From: Pectobacterium actinidiae
GTDB taxonomy: Bacteria; Pseudomonadota; Gammaproteobacteria; Enterobacterales; Enterobacteriaceae
Assembly: GCF_000803315.1 (NCBI RefSeq)
Contig: NZ_JRMH01000001.1
Location: 1,550,001-1,614,000 of the forward strand
DNA length: 64,000 nucleotides
Direction of reading: 5' to 3'
Below are positions 17,018 to 28,500 of the stretch, in pieces (within the stretch, counting starts at the first letter, position 1; each line of letters begins with the position of its first letter). A model generated the notes under the pieces. The model was not told the origin of the DNA. It saw only the letters and a list, made by a program, of their open reading frames with translations, and did no database searches. The position numbers were made by a program, and so were the translations under genes.

Positions 17018-18682
17018 CTAAACAGTATTACTGTCATCAGCGATGAGTCGGCCATTTTCGAGCTTGATGCAATGATCGGCCAAGTGGAAAAAGCGATCGT
17101 CATGCGTAATAGCCAATACCGCTTTACCACGAGCAGCTAACTCGGGCAGAAGTTCCTGATAAAAGACGCGTTTGAATAGAGGATCCTGATCGGCCGCCCA
17201 CTCATCAAACAAATAGAAAGGGCGATCCTCAAGATAGGTCACGACCAGTGCGAGACGCTTACGTTGCCCCTGAGAAAGGTCGCGAGTAGAAAAATAGCCG
17301 TTTTCCACCGTAACTTTATGCTCCAGATGCAGTTTGGCTAGTAACGCGTTAGCGCGTGTGTCCAATGTGGAGTTGACATCATTCAATCCAATCAATGACT
17401 CGAAAAGATGAAAATCAGAGAATACGGCAGAGAAAAGCTGCCGATAGTTGGCTCGATTGCTGTCAACGACCTCGTGGCCGTCAACGGTAATTGTGCCGCT
17501 TTCCGGTGTATATAGGCCGACCAGCAGTTTGGCGAGTGTCGTTTTTCCACTTCCATTACCGCCAATCAGAAACGTAATCTCACCCCGCTTGAGTGTCATA
17601 TCAATAGGGCCTAGCTGAAACACTCTGTCTTCTTTTTCACGGTAATAGCTATGGAGGACGCCAGATAGACGGATCGTCTCGGCGTTGCCAAATTCATGTG
17701 CGGAGACGGTATGATCGATGGCATCACGCTCGTCTAACTCAGATAATATCGTACTAATCCTTCGTAATGACACACGAGCTGAATTTAGCGTTGGAACGCT
17801 ATTGAGCAATCCTTCCAGCGGCATCAGCATGAATAAAAATACAATGACGTAGCCTGCCAGCGCGGTTGATTCAAGCCCCGGTATTACGGAAGGGGAAAAA
17901 ATGACCAGACCAAGGAAGCTATAGAAAAGAAAGAGGATCCAGCCAACGCCGAAAGCATAAACGCCGAAGGCGCGGGTACGGTTTTTACGTACGGCATCGA
18001 TTTCTTTACCGAGTGACTGATTGAGAAACGCATACGCCCGGGAGACATGCAATTTGAGCTCTTTTGCACCAGAAAATAGCGCATTGAAGTGGGTAAATAA
18101 GCGATCTTGTGCCTGACCTGCCGCTCTCAGGGAGGTGAACGCCGTGTTTCCTCCCAGGCTGTAACCCAGTGAACCAATGACAACAATTGTCAGTGCCAGA
18201 AAGAAAATAGGGAGTGATAGCCAGGCAAGGTATCCCAGACAACCGATGACGATAGAACCTTGCATCACGATATTCGGCAGGGTGAAAAACAAGAGTGATA
18301 CGCTGGTTGAGTCATCCGTGATGATCGACTGTGCACGTGATGCACCCAGTTCTTCTATCTGACGGAAGGGCGCACGAGCCACGCGACTTGAAATCAGTTC
18401 GCGCATTTTCGCCATTGTTCCCTGACTCAGTCTGGCGAAAATGACGCCGCTGAGAATACGGCAGGCAATGGCCAGAACCGTCAATATGGCAAAATACCAA
18501 GCGAGCGGCGCATAGTCATCGGTAGGCGTCAGCAGCGCCTTGTTGATTAAGGTAATCAGTAAAACGCTGGAAATACCATTCGTGACGCTGGCTACCGTGG
18601 CAATCGCCAATATCCATCGTGAATCGAACAGGAGTGAGAGTAAAAGCTGTAGCGCTGGGTTCTTATTCGTCGACGTATTCAT
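17018..18682 (-). CDS. Cyclic-peptide export ABC transporter (SyrD/PvdE type)
   Basis: A 554-aa fused permease-ATPase. Residues 1-320 contain about six membrane segments. The ATPase half carries Walker A GGNGSGKTT, the signature LSQGQRKRLAL, Walker B FYLFDEWAADQDP and the switch His in ITHDD. Length and order match SyrD/PvdE proteins, which move nonribosomal peptides such as syringomycin or the pyoverdine precursor across the inner membrane as homodimers. It is the last gene of the NRPS operon, 85 bp after NRPS-2, and the natural exporter of its product. The start is ATG 18682 (MNTSTNKNPAL); the frame is open 24 codons further but those codons cover the intergenic hairpin. No periplasmic or outer-membrane partner is visible. 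Confidence 0.92.
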   Translation of the reverse strand: MNTSTNKNPALQLLLSLLFDSRWILAIATVASVTNGISSVLLITLINKALLTPTDDYAPLAWYFAILTVLAIACRILSGVIFARLSQGTMAKMRELISSRVARAPFRQIEELGASRAQSIITDDSTSVSLLFFTLPNIVMQGSIVIGCLGYLAWLSLPIFFLALTIVVIGSLGYSLGGNTAFTSLRAAGQAQDRLFTHFNALFSGAKELKLHVSRAYAFLNQSLGKEIDAVRKNRTRAFGVYAFGVGWILFLFYSFLGLVIFSPSVIPGLESTALAGYVIVFLFMLMPLEGLLNSVPTLNSARVSLRRISTILSELDERDAIDHTVSAHEFGNAETIRLSGVLHSYYREKEDRVFQLGPIDMTLKRGEITFLIGGNGSGKTTLAKLLVGLYTPESGTITVDGHEVVDSNRANYRQLFSAVFSDFHLFESLIGLNDVNSTLDTRANALLAKLHLEHKVTVENGYFSTRDLSQGQRKRLALVVTYLEDRPFYLFDEWAADQDPLFKRVFYQELLPELAARGKAVLAITHDDRFFHLADHCIKLENGRLIADDSNTV

Positions 18683-18725
18683 GTTATGTCCACACGTTAT
18701 TGAGGCGTACACGATGCCGGAATTC

Positions 18726-18749
18726 GCGACCAGCCGATACGCTGGTCGC
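18726..18749. other. Intercistronic hairpin between NRPS-2 and the exporter
   Basis: GCGACCAGC-CGATAC-GCTGGTCGC is a perfect 9-bp stem in the 85-bp gap. With no U tract it is more likely an mRNA-stabilising or read-through-tuning element than a full terminator. Confidence 0.5.
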
Positions 18750-18767
18750 GTCAACAGCCTGTTCTTG

Positions 18768-19589
18768 CTATTTTTTAGGGTTCAAGGTCTGCCATAGCCA
18801 ATCTGCAAGTCGCCCGACCTGTGGCATGGCGAGCATCGTCATGTGGTTGCCCGGCATCAGGATCGGTTCTAGCTGGCTAACATGCGTGCTCCATTCGCTG
18901 TCGTTTGTCGTTCTTTCATCGATATCCCCCTCTTTGGCACTAACCAGATAAGCTTTTCCGTTATAGCGAGCTCGTGGCGTATACACTGTGTTCAGATTGG
19001 CCTGCATAACTTGAACAATTCCCTGCAACAGCGATCGGGTCGTCTGTGTAGAGAAAATACCGGCTTTCACCAGAGCGCGATGTAACTGTGTTATCTGCTC
19101 CTCCTCTACACTGTCCGCAAACTGAGAGCGTGTTAGCGCTAAAGGCTGCTCGAGGAGCATGTTGTAGATCTCGATCAGTTTCATCATCGTCTCAACGCGA
19201 TCAATCGATTTTGGCGGACACGTCTTAGCATCAGGAGCATCGGTATCAACCAGTATCAGACTGGCAACCGATTCTCCCTGCGCTTGTAACTGCAAAGCGA
19301 GTTCAAATGCGATCCAGCCGCCAAAGGAATGCCCCATCAAATGGTAAGGTCCATGAGGTTGTTTTTGCCGTATTCCCCGAAGATAGGCTCGCGCGGCACC
19401 CTCGACGCTGATGTAAGGCGGCTGGCCGCTTTCTGTTAGGCCGCGTGCTTGCAAGGCGCAGACCGCTTGTTGCGTCGGCAGCGCCAGCGCCAGTTCAATA
19501 AAGCTGGAAGCATTGGCTCCTGCACCAGGGATACAAAAAAGCGGAGGAATTCCCGGTGTACCGTTTTGGATAACGATGTTTGGCACATA
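18768..19589 (-). other. Second thioesterase domain (TE2)
   Basis: A further complete thioesterase with GHSFGG (Ser codon 19326-19328), LILVDTDAPD for the Asp and PGNHMTML for the His. Tandem C-terminal thioesterases are known from arthrofactin, lysobactin and teixobactin synthetases, where they aid cyclisation or hydrolytic proofreading. Confidence 0.85.
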
Positions 19590-22500
19590 GTCATTGGGTA
19601 ACAGGAAATCGCTAAACGAGTCGGCAACCTGATTCAGTAGCGGCGGCTGCATTATCGTGTAATGGGTTCCACCAATAGGGTGAAGCATGGACTCCTTACC
19701 GACGATGCCTTGCCATTCCCCCCAGATATCGTCACCCGTGGTGTGTTCTGAGCGATAGAGGTGAATCGGCAGCGTTGAAGCTGGCGTTTGGTAATGTTGG
19801 GATAGCTGCAAGATAGCTCTTTGGCTGTTGAGGCGCAGAAGAATATCCTCTTTTGTAATGCCAGACGGGAGCCATTGGCGTTCATGGCAACGTGCGATTA
19901 TCTGGTTGATATCTGCGAGCGCTCGTAACTCCTCCAACGCTTGTTCATCGACCATTGGCATGTGATTGCGTAAATAGATAAAGATGATATTGATGTTTTC
20001 CTGCTCATCACTTTGCTCTCTATGGGAATCAACGCTTTTTTGCTCGCTTACGTGGGCATCTGGCCGATGGAGATTATAAGAATCAATCATGCCCAGAAAC
20101 TCGACCTCCTCACCGCTATCGCGAATCTGTAGTCCGATTTCGTAGGCAATCGAACCACCTAATGACCATCCGGCAAGACGATAAGGGCCATGAGGCTGAA
20201 TACGGCGGATAGCATTTAGATGACAAGTCGCCAGTTGCTCAAGAGATGCTGGCGGCGACGGCAGCGTATGTAGACCTAACGCCTGTAGCGCGTAGACAGG
20301 CACAGCAGCTGGCAGCAGCGTGGCGAAGGTCGAATAGACTAATGGGTCGCCGGAAGATTCGTGTATCAGGAATAGCGGCAGGAGATTCCCTTCTGGGCTT
20401 AGCGGTACAGGGTTCACATCAAACGGCGATCCTGATGTCGCTGAGGTATCGCTGCTAACGACAAAGGCCAGATCGCACAGCGTGGGATGAGAGAAGAGCG
20501 TAGCAAGTGATACCTCCATGTCCTGTTCACGCATGTGGTTGAGTAATTGCACTGCCAGCAGCGAGTGACCGCCAAGTTCAAAGAAATGGTCATAGCGGCC
20601 AATTTTTTCCAAGCCCAGTAGCGTCTGCCAGATATGCGCTAGCCTTATTTCCACTTTACCTTGCGGGGCTTCATAGCCATGGCTGACGACCGCCGTTTGG
20701 TCTGGTGCCGGCAGGGCTTTACGATCCAGCTTGCCATTCGGGGTAAGCGGGAAGGCGTCGAGGGTGACGAAGGCACCGGGCACCATGTACTCGGCCAGAT
20801 GCAGGCTCAACTGCTGACGCAGGTCGGCCGGGTCGGGCGTGATGCCGGGCTGCGGACAGAGGTAGGCGACCAGCCGGGTATCGCCGGGGCTGTCCTCGCG
20901 GGCAACCACCACGGCGTCCTGCACGCCGTGGCACTGCATGAGACGGGCTTCGATTTCGCCGAGTTCGATACGGAAGCCGCGGAGCTTGACCTGAAAGTCG
21001 TTACGGCCGAGGTATTCGATGCTGCCGTCGGGCAGCCAGCGGGCGAGGTCACCGGTCTTGTAGAGCCGGGCATCGGGGCGGTCGCTGAACGGGTCGGGAA
21101 TGAAGCGCTCGGCGGTGAGGTCAGGACGGTTGAGGTAGCCGCGCGCCACACCGACGCCGCCGATATGGAGCTCGCCGGCGACGCCGAGTGGCACGGGCTG
21201 GCCGAGGGCGTCGAGGATATAGATTTGGGTGTTGGCGATAGGGCGGCCAATGGGAACGAAGCTGCGATAGTCGTCCGGCTGACAGGCCCAGAAGGTGACG
21301 TCAATGGCGGCCTCGGTGGGGCCGTAGAGGTTGTGTAGCTGGGCATTGAAACGGGCAAAGAAGCGCTGCTGTAGCTCGGCCGGGAGGGCTTCGCCGCTAC
21401 AGATGACGCGTCGCAGAGAATCACAGGCGCAGCCGGCATCAGCCCAGAGGACGAACTGCTGTAGCATGGACGGCACGAAGTGCAGGGTGGTGATACCGGT
21501 CTGCTCGATAAGGTGAGCAAGGTAGTCGGCATCCTTGTGTCCGTCGGGTCGAGCCATGACGAGGCGTGCACCGTAGAGCAGCGGCCAGAAGAACTCCCAG
21601 ACGGAGACGTCAAAGCTGAAGGGGGTTTTTTGCAGCACGCGGTCATCGTGGGTAAGGCGATAGGTGTTCTGCATCCAGACGAGGCGGTTGCAGAGTCCGC
21701 GATGGCTGTTCATGACGCCCTTGGGCTTGCCGGTGGAGCCGGAGGTGTAGATGACATAAGCCAGATGGTGAGCGTCGAGGCCGGCGACGTGGGGGTTGTC
21801 CTCACTGAGATGGCTGACGTCGGCGGTATCGAGCAGGATGACCGGCAGGGAATGGGTCTGAAGCTCATGGCGATCGGCCTGGGTGAGCAGGGCGACGGGA
21901 GCGGCATCGTCGAGCATGTAGGCGAGGCGCTCGGCGGGATAACCGGGGTCGAGCGGGACGTAGGCGGCGCCGGCCTTGAGAATGCCGAACAGTCCGATGA
22001 CCATGTCGACGGAGCGCTCGACGCAGATGGCGACGCGGTCATCGGGCTTGACGCCGAGGGCGATGAGGTGATGAGCGAGCTGGTTGGCGCGGCGGTTGAG
22101 CGCCTGATAGGAAATGTACTGGTCTTCAAAGAGTACGGCGATGGCGTGTGGTGTGAGAGCGGCCTGTTCTTCGAAGAGCTGATGGATGAGGGCGTCGCGT
22201 GGGAAAGGGACGTCGGTGGCGTTGAAGTCGAGCATGACCTGCCGGCGTTCGCTGTCCGGCAGGATTGGCAGCGTCATGATAGGGCGCTGTGGCGCCGAGG
22301 CCAACGCTTCAATCAATCCCTTAATCGCGGTCTCCAGATACTGGGCGATACGGCTGGCGTCAATTTCTGAATGCGTTTGAGCAACCAGACGGAAATTTTT
22401 GCCGAGATCGTCTACCGATACGGTTAACGGATAGTTGGTGCGTTCCTCTACGGTCAACTGGCGCATACCCTGCCAGACGCTGACGGTGGTGTCGTGGTTA

Positions 22501-25500
22501 GCGGCACTGTGCTGACTATGGCGGTAGTTGAATAGCGTACTGAACAGCGGTAGCGGCGGCATAACACCACTGCATCGTTGCGCCAACGCCAGCGGCGTTT
22601 GTTCATGCTCCAGCAGTGAGATGAGCTCATCATAGGTTGAACGGACGACATCAATGATGCTGCGGTTATTAAGGGAAATGCGCAGCGGCAGTGTGTTAAT
22701 AAACATCCCCATGACCCTGTCCGCGCCGTCTGTCCCTTGTAAACGGCCAAGCAGAACGGAACCAAACACCACATCATCACGGTTGCTGATGTGTGCCAAT
22801 ACCTGTGCCCAGGCCACGTGGAACAACACGCTGGGGCTGACACCCAGTCGGTTTGCCCGGTGGCGTATCGCTTGTGCTAATGCAGGCTCAAGATACTGCA
22901 TAGCTTCATCCACATTCTCGCCGCCAGTTTGTATATCGACCAGACCAAAGGGTGCCGTAGGCTCGTCGACATCAACCAACCGGGAACGGAAATACGCTTC
23001 ATGCGCGGACATGGGCACACTTAAAATTTGAGCGATAAAGTTACGGTAAGGTAGCGGTGTTGGCAGGTCATCATCGTGACCCTGCAAGATTGTGCGTATC
23101 TCGTCAATCATCAGGGCGAGTGTGATGTGGTCACAGACCAGATGATGGAAGCCGAGTGCCAGCAACCATTCCTGATTGGCAGCATCGTGAGCGATATCCG
23201 CGGTGAGTAATGGTGCCTGATTCAGATTGATACGGCGCGTATGCGAGCTGGTATGGGCGCGCAACTGACCGGGGACATCATCGTCTGAGTCGCTCTCCAG
23301 CGTGTTTATCGCTAACCGCGCATGACGCCAGACCACCTGTACAGGCTGGCTAAGCCCCTGCCAGCAGACGGCGGTGTGCAGGATGTCATGGCGTTCGATA
23401 ACACGTTGCAGCGCGCTGAGAAAAGTATCAAGGCGTTCACGGGTATCAAAAGCAATGACGGTTTGCGACAGGTAGGTATCTCCCTGTTCCTGAAGCAGAT
23501 AATGGAACAAGATCCCCTCTTGCAGCGGCGCAAGCGGGTAAATGTCCTGCACATTAGCCGCCCCGCCGGGGACGGTCGCGACAATAGCGTCAATATCACG
23601 TTGAGAGAGTGATATGAGCGGCAGCAGCTCTGGTGTAATCGCCGTGCAGTCCGCTGAAATCTGGCAGGGGGGAACGACCAGAGGTTGTTTCGAGCGATTA
23701 GCCTGTATGGCCTGCGCCATCTCGCAGAGCACGGGAGCGGAGAAAACGCTACGAACGTCCAACGTGTGGCCGATATTACGTAACCGCTCAATCAGACTGA
23801 CAGCCATCAACGAATGGCCGCCAAGTTCGAAGAACTGGTCATGCCGACCAACGCGCTCCAGCCCCAGCAGGTCTTGCCAAATCTGTGCCAGTGCGATCTC
23901 GAGTTCTCCCTGAGGGGCGACGTAGCCGCGAGTCGCGACGGCAGAGTGATCTGGCGCGGGTAGCGCTTTACGGTCAATCTTGCCGTTTGGCGTGAGTGGG
24001 AAGGCGTCGAGCGTAACAAAGGCGCTGGGGACCATGTATTCAGCCAACTGTTCAGCTAACTGCTGACGCAGTTCGGCGGGATTGAGATCGGTGTCAGGCT
24101 GGGCGCGGAGATAGGCAACCAGACGCGTATCGCCGGAGATATCTTCACGTGCGGTGACCACCGCTTCTTGCACGCCCGCAAGCTGCATGAGGCGTGCCTC
24201 AATTTCACCCAGTTCGATACGGAAACCGCGTACTTTGACCTGAAAGTCGTTACGGCCCAGATAGTCGATATTACCGTCCGGCAGCCAGCGACCAAGGTCG
24301 CCGGTTTTGTACATCCGGGCTTCTGGCGTGTTTGAGAAGGGATCGGGAATAAAGCGTTCCGCTGTCAGATCTGGACGGTTCAGATAGCCTCGTGCCACGC
24401 CCGCGCCGCCAATATGGATTTCTCCAGTGGCGTTGAGCAGGGCTGGACGCCCCTGAGGATCCAAAATATAGATACGGCTATTGGCGATAGGGTGACCAAT
24501 CGGCACCGTGAATCGTTCATGAGAGGCTTCGGGCGAGGTTACAGGGTAGACGGAAGCCCACACCGTCGCTTCTGTTGGACCATATTCGTTATACAGTGCG
24601 GTTGACAGACCGAGCTGTTCAATCGCGGTGTGGATTTCCGGCGGGCAGCGTTCACCCGCCACAATCAGCGCTTGCAGAGAGGTCAGTTCCTCATTGTGGC
24701 TCATCTGCAACAGGCTCAGGGCTAAAGACGGCACGCACAAAAGACAGCAAATGCGGTGCTCATGAAGCCTATGTAAAATGGCCGTCGGATCGACGGTTAT
24801 CGCCTGTTCTGGCAGGTAGAGTCTGCCTCCGCGCGTGAGCGTGCCAAATACGCTGGCAAGTGCACTGTCAAAGGCAATGGAGGATAGCAGCAGTACCCGT
24901 TCGAATGTGGGATAGGTTAATTGCCGCGCGTAGGTCGATGCCACAATGTTGCGGTGTTCGACCATGACCCCCTTAGGTTTACCCGTCGAGCCGGAAGTAT
25001 AAATGATATAGGCCAGATGATGAGGTGCCAGCCCTATCGCCTGAGCCGCAGGGTTGCTGTTTGGGTAGGCTTCGAAAAGAGAGACGTTATCCAGCAAGAT
25101 GGTCGAAACCGAGGTGCGCAATGACGCCGCCAGAGAGGAGTGGGTCAGAAGCGCAACGGGTGCAGAATCATCCAGCATATAAGCGAGACGTTCCGCTGGG
25201 TAGGACGGGTCAAGTGGTACATAGGCCGCACCGGCCTTAAGGATACCCAGCAGACCGATCACCATTTCTGGGCTACGCTCGACGCAAATCGCGATGCGGT
25301 CATCAGGTTTGACATTCAGAGAACGCAGATGATGAGCCAACTGGTTGGCGCGGTGATTGATTTCCGCGTAGCTGAGTAACTGCGCTTCGAACACGATAGC
25401 GATAGCATCTGGCGTCTGCACGACCTGCTGTTCGAACAGATGATGAAGCAGCGTGTCCGGGAGCTTGGTTTCGGTCGCGTTAAAGTCGAGCAGCAGCGTT

Positions 25501-28500
25501 TTGCGTTCCGCTTCTGGCAGAACAGATAAGCTAAGAATAGGCTGCTGCGGATCAATCGCTAATGCCTCAACGAGCGCGCGTAGTGCCGTCATCATGTAAT
25601 TCACGATTCGATCGGGATCGATCTCGCTAACGGTTTGAGCCACCAGACTAAATCCTTCTCCCAGATCGTCTACGGAGAGTGTGATGGGGTAGTTGGTACG
25701 TTCTTCTGTCGCCAGAAGCGTTATGCCGTTCCAGGTGCTGTGGTCGTTCGTCTCTGTTTGACTGTGGCGGTAGTTGAGCAGCGTACTGAACAGCGGCATT
25801 GGCGGCGTCATGCCGCTACAGCGCAGCGCGACGGAAAGCGGGGTTTGCTCATGCTCAAGTAAGGCGGTGAGATCGCGGTAGGTGGATTGGACGACATCGC
25901 GTACGCCGTGTCCGGCCAGTGAAAGGCGCAGTGGCAGCGTATTGATAAACATCCCCATGACCCGATCCGCACCAGCCGACCCTTGAAGGCGCCCCAGCAA
26001 CACCGATCCGAAGACGACATCATCACGCCCGCTGGTTTGTGCCAGCACCTGCCCCCAGGCAACGTGGAATAGCACACCTGGGCTGATACCTAACTGGCGG
26101 CACAGCTTGCGGATCCCCATCGCGAGCGACGGGGCGAGTTGCTGGCTGGCTTTCACGACATTGCCCCCATCGCCTTGTATATCCAGTAAACCGAAGGGGG
26201 CGGTAGGCTCATCGATATCAGCCAATCGGCTGCGGAAATAATCTTCATGTGCTGACGCAGGTACGCTGAGATTTTGCGCAATAAAGTTACGGTAGGGCAG
26301 TGGGGTCGGCAACGCTTCAGTCTGGCTCTGTAAGATCAGTCGAACTTCATCAATGATCAGTGCCAGCGTCATATGGTCGCCGATCAAGTGGTGGAATGTC
26401 AGCGCTAACAGCCATTCATTACGCTCATCATCGTGAACAATGTCGGTAGCAAATAGCGGTGCCTGATTAAGATTAAGTCGACGCACGCTGGGATCGGTAT
26501 AAGCCTTTAACTGTGCCAGAACGTGTTCTTCCTGCGCCGGAACAAACGTATTCACGCTCAACGGTGCCTGGCGCCAAACAACCTGTACGGGCTGATTTAA
26601 TCCCTGCCAGTAAAGAGCGGTACGCAGAATATCGTGACGGTCAATGACGTGCTGTAGCGCATCCAAGAAGGCATCGAGACGTGCACGGGTATCAAAGGCG
26701 ACAAGGTTGTTGAGCAGATAGGCGTCTCCCTGTGTCTGTAATCGGTGGTGGAATAAAATACCTTCCTGCAACGGAGACAGCGGGTAGATATCCTGCACAT
26801 TGGCCGCCCCGCCCGGGACACTTGCCACGATAGCGTCGATCTCACCCTGAGATAGCGTGACCAGCGGTAACAAGTCAGGCGTAATTTGTTGGCAATCTGT
26901 AGGGATCACATTAGGCGCAACGCTGCTGAGGTTGCTCTCCTGCTGCACCTGCATCGATTCTGCCATGTCGGCAAGTATGGGGGATGCAAAGACGCTGCGT
27001 ACGTCAAGCCGGTAACCCAGATTACGTAATCGCTCAATCAGGTTGACCGCCATCAGTGAATGACCACCGAGTTCAAAAAAGTGATCTCGGCGTCCGACAT
27101 GCGTTAAGTCCAGCAGATGTTGCCAAATGGACGATAGAACGGTTTCTTTTTCACCTATGGGCGCTTCATAGGTACGGGTCACTACGGCCGTCTGATCGGG
27201 AACGGGTAACGCTTTGCGATCGAGTTTGCCATTCGGCGTGAGCGGAAAAGCCTCCACGGTGACAAATGCACTGGGCACCATATATTCGGCTAAATGGTGA
27301 GCCAATTGCTGACGCAGATCGGCAGGCACGAGTTCAACACCGGGCTGTGCAATGAGATAAGCGACGAGGCGAGTCTCCCCTGGCTCATCCTCACGCGCGA
27401 TCGCGACGGCTTCTTTTACACCAGAACACTGAATAAGACGCGCTTCAATTTCCCCCAGTTCGATACGGAAGCCGCGTACTTTTACCTGGAAGTCATTACG
27501 ACCCAGATAGTCTATGTTGCCATCGTGCAGCCAGCGACCCAGGTCACCCGTTTTGTAGAGTCGGGCACCGGGATCATCGCTAAACGGATCGGTAATAAAC
27601 TGCTCTGCTGTTAATTCGGGACGGTTAAGGTAGCCCCGTGCGACGCCGATACCGCCAATATGAATTTCTCCGGTCGCGCCGATGGGAACCAGTTTGCCTT
27701 GCGGATCCAAAATATAGATCCGCGTATTGGCAAGCGGGCGGCCAATACAAGGCTCTCTCTCATCCTGAATACTGCATGGATAAAGCGTGGCGCAGACGGT
27801 GGTTTCCGTTGGACCATAAGCATTAAACATATGCCGTCCGGCAGCCCAGCGTTTGACTAATGCAGGTGGGCAAATTTCACCGCCGACCACCAGCGTCTGT
27901 AAGGTTTCCGGAAGTCCATCCAGTGCCGCCAATGCTGTTGGCGTTATCAGCATGTGTGTAATCGTATGGTCTTCCAGCGTTTGACGAAGTGCTGGACCCG
28001 GTAGGATAGCTGCGCGTTCGGCAAGGTAGAGTGTCGCCCCTGTTAACAGCGTCATGCAGCATTCCTGCATACAGACGTCAAAGCTGAAGGAAGCCAACTG
28101 AATCACATGGCTGTCTGCTGTAATATGCAGAGCGTCAATCTGTCCGTTAAGTAGGTTGCACATACTGCGATGCTCAACCATCACGCCTTTGGGTTTACCC
28201 GTAGAGCCAGAGGTATAAATCACATAGGCCAGATGATGCGACGTTAGGCCGAGCGACTGAGGTTCAGGATTACTGTCTGGCACCTCGTCAGCGATAGCGG
28301 CTGGCAGATTATCGAGTTCGATCGTGGGCAGCGGGCTATTCAGCAAGGTCGTCAGATCGGTTTGCGTCAGTAGCGCGACTGGAGCCGCATCCGCCAGCAT
28401 GTAAGCCAGGCGGTCAACGGGATAAGACGGATCTAACGGCACATAGGCTCCGCCAGCTTTAAGAACCGCCAGCATGCCGACAACCATCTCCAGACTGCGT

